The translations under genes and the position numbers were made by a program. The notes below the pieces were generated by a model. The model searched no databases and was not told where the DNA came from. It saw only the letters and a program-made list of their open reading frames with translations. Shown here one piece after another: positions 1 through 5,787 of a stretch of 5,787 nt of DNA. Every line of letters begins with the position of its first letter. The first letter of the stretch is position 1. Source of the DNA: Oscillibacter sp. (GTDB lineage Bacteria > Bacillota > Clostridia > Oscillospirales > Oscillospiraceae); the NCBI GenBank assembly GCA_017447005.1, contig JAFSOM010000099.1, positions 1 to 5,787 of the forward strand, in the 5' to 3' direction.

Positions 1-1
1 C

Positions 2-271
2 CCCGGCGACGACGAGCCGACGCCCACGCCCGGTGACGATGAGCCGACGCCCGTACCCGGTGACGACCCGACGCCCGGCCCCGGTGATGACCCGACGCCC
101 ACACCCGGTGATGACCCGACGCCCGTGCCCGGTGACGACCCGACGCCCGGCCCCGGCGACGACCCGACACCCACGCCCGGTGACGACCCGACGCCCGGCC
201 CCGGTGATGACCCGACGCCCACGCCCGGTGACGAACCGACGCCCGGCCCCGGTGACGACCCGACGCCCGCG
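2..271 (+). repeat. Tandem repeat coding PGDDPTPx (24-bp unit)
   Basis: Eleven tandem units are visible: two of 27 bp (PGDDEPTPT and PGDDEPTPV, 2-55), then nine of 24 bp (56-271). The eighth residue alternates mostly between Gly and Thr, giving a partial 48-bp higher-order period. The array runs off the left edge, so its full length is unknown. Both unit sizes are multiples of three, so gain or loss of units keeps the gene in frame. The product is an acidic, Pro-rich, probably extended stalk. A second forward frame is also open through the array, but this is only a by-product of the repeat. Confidence 0.93.
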
Positions 272-3200
272 TTAGAGGTCAGTTCGGACGGATGGGAGGG
301 TCCCTATGACGGCTTGGCGCATTCGATTCGCGTCAGCGCGCCCGCAAACGCGATTGTGACCTACAGTGAGGCGCAGGACGGAACCTATACCGCGCAAAAT
401 CCCGCCTACCGTAACGCCGGACAGTATCGCGTGTACTACAGAGTGTGGAGAGCGGACGCCGTCCTGAGCGGCGCGACGGAACCCGAAACCGTCGTAACGG
501 AAACCGTCGGAACGGAAACCGCCGCGCTGTTCGCCCCCACGCTGGCCGACCATGACTTTATCCCCGGTAGCGCGTTAGTGAGCATCACCCGGAAGGAAGT
601 CACGGTTTCCGGCATTGCCGCGCATGATAAGCTCTACGACGGCGACACCGACGCCGAATTAGACTTCAGCCGCGTTATAATCAACGGACTGCTCGACGGC
701 GACGAATTAGGCGTGACGGCAATCGGCGCCTTCGACACCCCCGACGCGGGCAATCATAAGCCCGTCGCCATCAGCGCGTTGACGCTCACCGGAGCCGCCG
801 TCGCCAACTACCGCCTCGCCGCCGACGGACAGCAGTCCGCCACGACCGCCAGCGTTCTCGCGGAAACCCCCGTCTCCGACGCTCATCAGCATGTCTACGC
901 CGTGCGTCAGCGGCCTAACGGGACATGGACGCAAGCCGCCTTACTGGAAGAGCTTCCCGCCGCAACCGCCGCCTATCGGACGAAAGAGGCCTATGAGGCG
1001 GAATCCCTTCACCTGACGGCGTACAGTCTCGACGCCTACGCCGATGAAAACGGACGCGTTTCCATCCGCGCCGGGGAGACGGTCACATTAGGCGATAACG
1101 GCCCCGATTTGTACCTCTACTACGCCCGCGACGCCTTTGAACTCGTGTTCTACGCCGACGGTGAAGGCGAAACCGTCGCTAAGACGTATCAAGTTTTATC
1201 GGGCGCGTCGCTGTCGGCCTACGCCGGGGAGACCTTGCCCGCACGCGACGGCTATACCTTCGGCGCGTGGGCCGACGCCCCGAATCAGACTTCCTACGCC
1301 AATAAATACGGCGTCGTCAACAGTACGGTTATCGACTGGGAGGCGGAGTTCATGCCCCCCGAGACGAAACGCGTCTATCCCATTTGGGTGCGCGACCGTC
1401 TCAACGTCCGTCTGAATCTGGGCGCCTACGACGCCGACAACCCGAATGAGTGGTACAGCGCCGACGACTATGACGACGCTACGAAAGCCGTCATGAACGC
1501 CGAGCAGAGCCGCGACTTTGACGCCGATTTAGGCGAATACCTCCGCATGGACGCCATGAACGCCGCGACCCGCGCAGGCTATAAACTGGTAGGCTGGTAC
1601 ACGCAGGACGGCGTGAAGTGGGACGAAAGCTGGGGCGTCGACCCGGAATACTGTACCAAGGACGCCAACGGCGAGTATGACAAGTACCGGAACGCGGAGC
1701 GCCGCTACAGCGTGTACGCGGTGATTCTCACGGCCCGCTGGGAACCCGTGGAAGTCGGCGTTGTCTATGACCTGAACGGCGGCGCCGGGACAATTACGGA
1801 TACCGCCAAGTATAAGTTAGAGGATACGCTGACGGTCAAAGGCGCGCCGCAGGCCCCCGACGGGATGACCTTCATCGGCTGGAAGGACGCCAACGGCGAC
1901 TTGCACAGTCAAAACGGGAATCTGTTGTTCTCTGACTGGAAACTCGTTGACGAGACCCGGAACGCCATTCTCTTTACGGCGGCGTATATCCCGACGCCGG
2001 AAGCCTCCATTACGTTCGACACCGACGGCGGCACGGTCATTCCGCCCATTACGCTGGACGTGGGACAGACGATAACGCCGCCCGCGAACCCCGTCAAACC
2101 CGGTTACAGCTTCGTCGGCTGGACGCCCGCGCTTCCCGATACCATGCCCGCAAGCGATTTGACCGTCAAGGCGCGGTGGCAAATTCAAAGTTTCACGCTG
2201 ACGTTCGACAGCCACGGCGGCACGGCGATTGACCCCGTAACGCTCAACTATGGCAGTACCGTCACGGCCCCGGCGAACCCCGTCAAGGAAAACTATGTCT
2301 TCCAAGGCTGGACGCCCGAACTTCCCGCGACCATGCCCGCGAAAGACTTGACCGTTGACGCCGTCTGGACGCCCGCGACGTATACGATTCGCTTTGACAC
2401 CGACGGCGGAAACGCTATCGACGACTTCACCGCCATTTACGGCGCGCTGGTGAAGGTTCCCGCGAACCCCGTCAAGGAAAATTACGACTTCCAAGGCTGG
2501 ACGCCCGAACTTCCCCAGTATATGCCCTCCGGCGGCCTGACCGTCAAGGCGCAGTGGAAGGCGACGCAGAACGCGACGCCCACGACCCCGACCACGCCTA
2601 CGACGCCTACGACCCCAATCACGCCCACGACGCCTACGACCCCGACGACGCCCACGACACCCGCGACGAATCCGGGCGGCGGCAGTAGCGGCGGCGGAGG
2701 CGGCGGAGGCGGTAGCAGTTCCGCCAACGCCTACCGCGTGACCGTGGACGGCGGCAAGAACGGCTCCACGAAAGTTTCCGCGACACGCGCCAATAAGGGC
2801 ACGACGATTACGGTCACGGCGACGCCGAATCAGGGCTACGCCTTGGAGAGCGTCCGCGCAACGAGCGCCGGAAAGGATGTCCCCGTCACGAGAAAGTCCG
2901 ACACGGCTTATACGTTCGTTATGCCCCCCGCTGACGTGACCGTGACATCCGTCTTTGCGACGCCGTCCGACGAGAGCAAGCGTCCCGGCGACGGCGACGG
3001 CGATACCAACCGACCCGGCGACGGCGATACGACACCCGATAACGGCGCCGCCCCGAACCCCGATAGCGGCGATACGGACGGAACCCTGTCCGGCGACTTG
3101 CCCCCGTCCGGTACGGAGACCATCGACGGACAAGCGATAACGCCCGCGTCGCCCGACGAAACCGGCGTTTCCGATTGGCTTATCACTGATGAACACGTCG

Positions 3201-3826
3201 TGTATATCCGCGGTTTCACCGACGGCACGTTCCGTCCCGACGGCAACATCACCCGGGCGCAGGCCGCAATGATGTTCTATCGTCTGCTGAAAAACCAGAA
3301 CGTCCCGAAAACCGTTACCTTCCGCGACATGAACGGCAAAGAGTGGTACGCGGAGGCGGTCTACACGCTCGCAAGCCTCGGCATGATTCAGGGCTACTCC
3401 GACGGTAATTTCCACGGCGACCGTAGCATCAGCCGTGCCGCCTTTACCGCTATCGCGGCCCGCTTCACCAAGGACACCCAAGCCGCCGACGGCGTCCGCT
3501 TCTCCGACGTGCCCGCTACCCACTGGGCGCATGACGTGATAACGCGTTCGGCGCAACGCGGCTGGATTGAGGGCTACTCTGACGGCGCGTTCCGTCCGGC
3601 CAATCCGATAACCCGCGCCGCCGCCGCCGCGATTATCAACCGTATGCTCGGACGCGCCGCCGATAAGGACTATGTAACGGCGCATGTCAGCGGCCTGACG
3701 GTATTCTCCGACGTGCGCGACCCCGCCGCGTGGTACTACTACAACGTTATGGAAGCCGCCAACCCCCACAGTTTCGCCGTCCGCGACAACAAGGAAGTCT
3801 GGACGGACGCCAAACCCGCCGCGTAA
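2..3826 (+). CDS. SLH-anchored modular surface protein with InlB-type repeats (5' end outside window)
   Basis: This is the C-terminal 1274 residues of a large surface protein. The frame is open to the left edge, so the signal peptide and start are not seen; the GTG at 125 lies inside a repeat and is not a credible start. Visible residues run in this order: 1-90 PGDDPTPx stalk; about 95-165 MBG-like domain with a YDGxxH motif (Y at 102); about 196-293 YDG-type domain (KLYDGD near 210, NYRL at 269); about 380-667 three degenerate InlB-type repeats; 670-858 three regular ones (FDxxGG, GYxFxGWTP, LTVxAxW); 859-889 Thr-Pro stalk; 892-907 Gly/Ser linker; about 911-987 divergent InlB-like domain ending in ADVTVTSVF; 988-1055 Asp/Gly/Pro linker; 1059-1220 three SLH domains; 1233-1274 tail with AWYYYNVMEAANPHSF. 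SLH domains of this kind bind pyruvylated secondary cell-wall polymers, so the protein should sit outside the cell. No LPxTG motif or membrane segment is seen, and there is only one Cys. An adhesin or S-layer-associated role is inferred; the ligand is unknown. Confidence 0.95.
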   Translation, partial: PGDDEPTPTPGDDEPTPVPGDDPTPGPGDDPTPTPGDDPTPVPGDDPTPGPGDDPTPTPGDDPTPGPGDDPTPTPGDEPTPGPGDDPTPALEVSSDGWEGPYDGLAHSIRVSAPANAIVTYSEAQDGTYTAQNPAYRNAGQYRVYYRVWRADAVLSGATEPETVVTETVGTETAALFAPTLADHDFIPGSALVSITRKEVTVSGIAAHDKLYDGDTDAELDFSRVIINGLLDGDELGVTAIGAFDTPDAGNHKPVAISALTLTGAAVANYRLAADGQQSATTASVLAETPVSDAHQHVYAVRQRPNGTWTQAALLEELPAATAAYRTKEAYEAESLHLTAYSLDAYADENGRVSIRAGETVTLGDNGPDLYLYYARDAFELVFYADGEGETVAKTYQVLSGASLSAYAGETLPARDGYTFGAWADAPNQTSYANKYGVVNSTVIDWEAEFMPPETKRVYPIWVRDRLNVRLNLGAYDADNPNEWYSADDYDDATKAVMNAEQSRDFDADLGEYLRMDAMNAATRAGYKLVGWYTQDGVKWDESWGVDPEYCTKDANGEYDKYRNAERRYSVYAVILTARWEPVEVGVVYDLNGGAGTITDTAKYKLEDTLTVKGAPQAPDGMTFIGWKDANGDLHSQNGNLLFSDWKLVDETRNAILFTAAYIPTPEASITFDTDGGTVIPPITLDVGQTITPPANPVKPGYSFVGWTPALPDTMPASDLTVKARWQIQSFTLTFDSHGGTAIDPVTLNYGSTVTAPANPVKENYVFQGWTPELPATMPAKDLTVDAVWTPATYTIRFDTDGGNAIDDFTAIYGALVKVPANPVKENYDFQGWTPELPQYMPSGGLTVKAQWKATQNATPTTPTTPTTPTTPITPTTPTTPTTPTTPATNPGGGSSGGGGGGGGSSSANAYRVTVDGGKNGSTKVSATRANKGTTITVTATPNQGYALESVRATSAGKDVPVTRKSDTAYTFVMPPADVTVTSVFATPSDESKRPGDGDGDTNRPGDGDTTPDNGAAPNPDSGDTDGTLSGDLPPSGTETIDGQAITPASPDETGVSDWLITDEHVVYIRGFTDGTFRPDGNITRAQAAMMFYRLLKNQNVPKTVTFRDMNGKEWYAEAVYTLASLGMIQGYSDGNFHGDRSISRAAFTAIAARFTKDTQAADGVRFSDVPATHWAHDVITRSAQRGWIEGYSDGAFRPANPITRAAAAAIINRMLGRAADKDYVTAHVSGLTVFSDVRDPAAWYYYNVMEAANPHSFAVRDNKEVWTDAKPAA
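2009..2575 (+). repeat. Three tandem 189-bp InlB-type (Listeria-Bacteroides) repeats
   Basis: Three consecutive 63-codon units begin at 2009, 2198 and 2387 with exactly the same period. Each follows the pattern [IL]xFDxxGG, then PANPVK, then a YxFxGWTPxLP block, then LTVxAxW. Units 2 and 3 are nearly identical over the PANPVKENY to GWTPELP stretch at the DNA level, which points to fairly recent duplication or conversion. The fold is the small beta-grasp-like repeat known from internalin B and many gut Firmicutes surface proteins. Three more degenerate copies with inserts precede this block, at about 1136-2000 (GYTFGAW, GYKLVGWY and MTFIGWKD cores). Confidence 0.88.
2576..2722 (+). repeat. Thr-Pro stalk followed by Gly/Ser linker
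   Basis: Positions 2576-2668 code about ten short Thr-Thr-Pro units in a row, with one Ile substitution. Positions 2675-2722 code a run of Gly with Ser clusters. A rigid Pro-rich stalk followed by a fully flexible Gly/Ser hinge would separate the InlB-type repeats from the wall-anchoring half. The Thr residues are possible O-glycosylation sites; that is inference. Both tracts are simple-sequence DNA prone to length change. Confidence 0.9.
3176..3655 (+). other. Three SLH (S-layer homology) domains within the surface protein
   Basis: SLH1 is at about 3176-3301 (YIRGFTDGTFRPDGNITRAQ core), SLH2 at 3311-3475 (FRDM..WYAEAV, GYSDGNF, SISRAA) and SLH3 at 3491-3655 (FSDVPATHWAHDVI, GYSDGAFRP, ITRAAAAAIINRMLGR). 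Three SLH copies in a row is the usual number for a pseudo-trimeric wall anchor. The canonical TRAE motif reads TRAQ, SRAA and TRAA here, so the Arg is kept but the Glu is absent in all three. SLH1 lacks the usual FxDxxxHWA opening, which I have seen in other clostridial proteins of this layout. The short tail at 3698-3823 begins with another FSDV motif. Confidence 0.93.
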
Positions 3827-3848
3827 GTTCCGCAACGGCGTAAAATCA

Positions 3849-3889
3849 GCCCTCCCTCGGAATCAAGTCCGGGGGAGGGCGCTTTCTTT
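3849..3889 (+). terminator. Rho-independent terminator between the convergent genes
   Basis: A 13-bp stem (3849-3861 with 3868-3880, one G-U pair) encloses a 6-nt loop. It is followed by the T-rich run GCTTTCTTT ending at 3889. It starts 23 bases after the TAA stop of the surface-protein gene, which it should terminate. On the minus strand the stem is followed by TGATTTTA, so it may also act, more weakly, on the kinase transcript arriving from the other side. Confidence 0.88.
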
Positions 3890-3922
3890 ACCCGTCAATG
3901 CGATTCGCTTTATCCGTCAATG
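3888..3922. repeat. Short direct repeat duplicating the kinase 3' end
   Basis: TTA[C/T]CCGTCAATG occurs at 3888-3900 and again at 3910-3922: 13 bp with one mismatch, offset by 22 bp. The second copy contains the kinase stop codon and its last codons (Ile-Asp-Gly-stop, read on the minus strand). The first copy lies just past the stop, in a different frame. It looks like a small tandem duplication; no function is claimed. Confidence 0.6.
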
Positions 3923-5439
3923 AGTTTCTGCATATCGTCCCAGAGGCCGTCGAGACACGCAATGGCCCGCACGTACAGACGGTATTTCTTATCGTAAATG
4001 TCGGCGCGTTTGGCGTCGGGATAGATAGTCAGGGAGAAGGACGCCATATGCTCCGTCGCCTCTTCCAGCGACGCGTAGTCCCCGACCGCCGTCGCCGCCG
4101 CGATTGCAATTCCTAACGCGCCCGTCTCGTTCGCCTCCAGCGTCTCCACGGGCGTGCGCATAACGTCGGCGAACATCCGCGCCCATACCGCCGCACGCGC
4201 CGCGCCGCCCGCTAGGCGTATCACCGTCGGCGGCGTCGTGCGCGTCTTTAACAGGCGTTCGTAATGGTAACGGTGGCAGAACGTCACGCCCTCGAAGATA
4301 CTCCGGGCGATATGCTCCCGCGTATGCGCCGCGCTCAGGCCGATAAAACACCCTTTCGCGTTCGGGTGGACGTTCGACGCCATCAGGAACGGCAGGAAAA
4401 TCGGCGTGAACTCCTCCGGCGGAATGCTCTCTACGCTGTCGTCGAGCAGGTCATAGACGCTCTCTCCGTCGGCGGCTACTTGGCGTTCGAGTTCCGGGAT
4501 AATCTGCTTGACGAACCACGTCAAGTTTCCCGCCGACGTGGGCGACGATTCCTCAATCAGATAATACCCCGGCAGGGCAAATAGGGAGTTCATCTGTACC
4601 GTACCGTCCAGCACAGGCTCTTTCCTGATATACTCGTTAATTGACCACGTGCCCGCAATCATGCAAACCTTGTCGGGGTCGGTGACGCCCGCCGCAATCG
4701 CGCAGGCGTTAATGTCGAACATGCCGCCGATAACGGGCGTACCCGCCGGAATGCCGCACTGTTTCGCGGCCTCCTCCGATACCGTCCCGGCGATTTCGGT
4801 AGCGCGGCAGAGCGGCGGCAACGCGTCCCATACGTCGCCGATTCCGAACAAGTCCAACAGTTCGCGGTCAAATTGCCCGGTGTGCAGGTTCATGAGGCCT
4901 GACCCGGAATAATCGGTAATTTCCGCGCCCGCCTTGCCCGTCAGACGGAACCGGACATAGTCCTTGCACTCGAACACGTACTGGATATTTTGGTAATTTT
5001 CCGGCTCGTTGTCGCGCAGCCACGCCAACAGCGCGACGGGCTGACAGGACATCAAATGCTGACAGGAGTAAGCGAACGCTTTTTCCTCCGTGCCGTCGGC
5101 TTTCCAGTCGCGCACGTACTCCCAAGCGCGGTTATCGGTGGAAATAATGCCGTTACGCAGGGCTTTTCCGTCCTTGCCCCACAGGTACAGCCCCTTTCCG
5201 TGTCCCGATACGCCTACCCCGGCAATATCCGCCGGATTGACGCCCGTCTTTTCCAGTACGCCGCGCACTACGGCGCAGTTCGCTTGCCACATTTCCTCCA
5301 TGTCCCGCTCCATAAACCCCGGTTTCAGGGCTAATGAGCGCGTGGACATGCCGAAAGAGCCTAACTCTTTGCCGTCGCGGTCAAATAGCGCGGCCTTGGT
5401 CGCGGTGCCGCCGTTGTCAAGGCCGATATAGTAGCGCAT
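3910..5439 (-). CDS. FGGY-family carbohydrate kinase, L-xylulose kinase (LyxK)-like
   Basis: This complete 509-residue cytoplasmic enzyme would transfer the gamma-phosphate of ATP to a sugar, usually the first committed step of pentose or polyol use. Visible motifs are the N-terminal phosphate-binding loop GLDNGGTATKAAL (6-18), SGHGKG (78-83), the GGMFD segment with the probable catalytic base Asp242, the C-terminal FGGY signature at 363-383 (GCFIGL, then HIARSIFE) and the adenosine-site GGAAR (411-415). From memory of E. coli LyxK, the protein parallels it along its length (ERDMEELW-like, GISGxGKGL-like, NGIxSxDxRA and ExSPTSxGNLxWF blocks), and its length is close to the usual 490-510. Substrate choice cannot be read from sequence with certainty: L-xylulose is the best guess, and D-xylulose, L-ribulose, gluconate or a polyol remain possible. 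The ATG start is supported by the immediate MRYYIGLDNGG opening and an upstream G-rich ribosome-binding site. Family assignment is secure; the substrate is not. Confidence 0.95.
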   Translation of the reverse strand: MRYYIGLDNGGTATKAALFDRDGKELGSFGMSTRSLALKPGFMERDMEEMWQANCAVVRGVLEKTGVNPADIAGVGVSGHGKGLYLWGKDGKALRNGIISTDNRAWEYVRDWKADGTEEKAFAYSCQHLMSCQPVALLAWLRDNEPENYQNIQYVFECKDYVRFRLTGKAGAEITDYSGSGLMNLHTGQFDRELLDLFGIGDVWDALPPLCRATEIAGTVSEEAAKQCGIPAGTPVIGGMFDINACAIAAGVTDPDKVCMIAGTWSINEYIRKEPVLDGTVQMNSLFALPGYYLIEESSPTSAGNLTWFVKQIIPELERQVAADGESVYDLLDDSVESIPPEEFTPIFLPFLMASNVHPNAKGCFIGLSAAHTREHIARSIFEGVTFCHRYHYERLLKTRTTPPTVIRLAGGAARAAVWARMFADVMRTPVETLEANETGALGIAIAAATAVGDYASLEEATEHMASFSLTIYPDAKRADIYDKKYRLYVRAIACLDGLWDDMQKLIDG

Positions 5440-5446
5440 AGCGTTT

Positions 5447-5451
5447 CCCCC
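5447..5451 (-). promoter_or_regulatory. Probable ribosome-binding site of the kinase
   Basis: On the minus strand, GGGGGAAACGCT immediately precedes the ATG. The five-G run sits 7 bases from the start codon and can pair with the CCUCC of 16S rRNA through one G-U pair. A purine-rich AAGAAGAA lies a little further upstream but is less well spaced. I found no convincing -10/-35 pair between this site and the upstream inverted-repeat element. Confidence 0.5.
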
Positions 5452-5517
5452 GTTCTTCTTTTCTTAAATGGAAAACCGCCCCGTGGAAAACATGGGCGTT
5501 AAGCTAAATCAGACTTG

Positions 5518-5689
5518 CCCTCATCCGGCGCTGCGCGCCACCTTCCCCCGTTACCGGGGGAAGGCCAAACTTGATACCGTAATCTTTGAAAATGCGGCGA
5601 TTTTTTCGCAAGACCTTGCAAGGTTGCGTCAAAAAGCCTTCCCCCCTCCGGGGGGAAGGTGTCACGGCGTAAGCCGTGACGGATGAGGG
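5518..5689. mobile_element. MITE-like inverted-repeat element with modular hairpins
   Basis: The ends are a perfect 10-bp inverted repeat, CCCTCATCCG (5518-5527) and CGGATGAGGG (5680-5689). Each end is followed inward by the same module order. First comes a variable GC hairpin: 5527-5531/5535-5539 on the left, and 5661-5668/5673-5680 with an 8-bp stem on the right. Then comes a constant CCTTCCCCC hairpin: 5541-5550/5555-5564 on the left, and 5637-5646/5650-5659 on the right. A roughly 70-bp core lies between and contains the perfect 12-bp palindrome ACCTTGCAAGGT at 5613-5624. There is no coding capacity, so movement would need a transposase in trans. No clear target-site duplication is seen. 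I recall similar repeats dispersed in Oscillospirales genomes, but could not check copy number. Confidence 0.65.
5631..5659 (-). terminator. Terminator-like hairpin inside the inverted-repeat element
   Basis: Read on the minus strand, a 10-bp GC-rich stem (5659-5650 with 5646-5637) and a 3-nt loop are followed by GCTTTTT (5636-5631). This has the form of an intrinsic terminator. It would stop transcription coming from the right before it reaches the kinase. The matching left-hand hairpin (5541-5564) has no T run on either side, so the activity would be one-directional. Confidence 0.5.
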
Positions 5690-5735
5690 GCGGTTATCGA
5701 ACGTTTTTTCCTTAACTTAATGCGAATGTCCGTTG

Positions 5736-5755
5736 AAAAGGGCGGTTTCCGTCCC
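5736..5755 (-). terminator. Weak hairpin just after a possible upstream stop codon
   Basis: On the minus strand, GGACGG (5754-5749), loop AAA and CCGCCC (5745-5740) pair with one mismatch and are followed by TTTT. It lies directly after the TGA at 5759-5757. The short imperfect stem makes this a weak candidate. Confidence 0.28.
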
Positions 5756-5756
5756 G

Positions 5757-5787
5757 TCAGGCCTTATACTCCGGGTTGAGCAAATCC
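5757..5787 (-). CDS. Possible C-terminal tail of an upstream minus-strand gene (partial)
   Basis: From the right edge, one minus-strand frame reads Asp-Leu-Leu-Asn-Pro-Glu-Tyr-Lys-Ala and then TGA (5759-5757). The composition looks like an ordinary protein end and the codons match those of the kinase. The stop is followed by a weak hairpin and then about 300 bp of non-coding DNA before the kinase. With only nine codons visible, no function can be given, and another minus-strand frame is also open here. If real, the gene would precede the kinase in the same orientation and could belong to the same sugar pathway. Confidence 0.33.
   Translation of the reverse strand, partial: DLLNPEYKA

Larger units (their letters stand above)
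5440..5756. other. Non-coding interval upstream of the kinase
   Basis: This roughly 317-bp stretch has no supportable gene. From left to right it holds the kinase leader (5440-5517), the 172-bp inverted-repeat element (5518-5689), and an AT-richer segment (5690-5735) ending in a weak hairpin. The small open frames that cross it run through the inverted-repeat hairpins and have no domain-like content. Confidence 0.7.

Noticed and set aside
125..127. GTG as the start of the surface protein
   Set aside because: It is a Val codon inside the repeat array with no ribosome-binding site, and the frame stays open to the window edge.
2..271. CRISPR-like array
   Set aside because: The units are contiguous with no unique spacers and code a clear peptide repeat.
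33..275. 80-codon plus-strand open frame with TRRPxPV repeats
   Set aside because: It is the out-of-frame reading of the PGDDPTPx repeat; the frame at position 2 continues through 1274 codons with real domains.
1817..3835. 672-codon minus-strand open frame
   Set aside because: It lies wholly antisense to the InlB-type and SLH domains, is Arg/Gly/Val-rich with low-complexity runs, and shows no domain. It is explained by NNC/NNG codon bias in the true gene.
4264..5431. Several plus-strand open frames antisense to the kinase
   Set aside because: They are shadows of the FGGY kinase, whose family motifs are intact along its full length.
5440..5630. Promoter for the kinase
   Set aside because: TATCAA- and TTTAAG-like hexamers occur on the minus strand, but none has a fitting -35 element at 16-18 bp.
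5468..5686. 72-codon plus-strand open frame across the inverted-repeat element
   Set aside because: It is built mostly from the hairpin arms, has no ribosome-binding site and no recognisable protein content.

Overview
The window is GC-rich and dense in NNC/NNG codons. It holds two large convergent genes and a repeat-bearing intergenic stretch. It most resembles a Gram-positive Clostridia-type gut bacterium (Oscillospirales-like). This inference rests on the surface protein, which pairs InlB-type repeats with three C-terminal SLH domains and a tail typical of clostridial SLH proteins, and on a hairpin-rich CCCTCATCCG/CCTTCCCCC repeat of a style I associate with these genomes. No rRNA, tRNA or CRISPR array is visible.

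Layout. (1) Positions 2-3826, plus strand: the 3' part, 1274 codons, of a very large secreted, cell-wall-anchored protein. Its start lies beyond the left edge. It is built as a string of modules: a PGDDPTPx repeat stalk, MBG/YDG-type beta domains, three degenerate and three regular InlB-type repeats, a Thr-Pro stalk, a Gly/Ser linker, a divergent InlB-like domain, an Asp-rich linker, three SLH domains and a short tail. (2) Positions 3827-3909: a convergent intergenic spacer with a strong hairpin terminator. (3) Positions 3910-5439, minus strand: a complete FGGY-family sugar kinase resembling L-xylulose kinase (LyxK). (4) Positions 5440-5756: non-coding DNA dominated by a 172-bp inverted-repeat element (5518-5689), which also places a terminator-like hairpin upstream of the kinase. 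(5) Positions 5757-5787: possibly the last codons of another minus-strand gene.

The two main genes are unrelated in function. The first would display a long, repeat-built rod on the cell surface, held by SLH binding to secondary wall polymers. The second is cytoplasmic and phosphorylates a sugar, probably a pentulose; its partner genes would lie beyond the right edge. I do not see a clearly new system. The most unusual signals are the complete absence of GATC from the 5787 bases and the modular inverted-repeat element.
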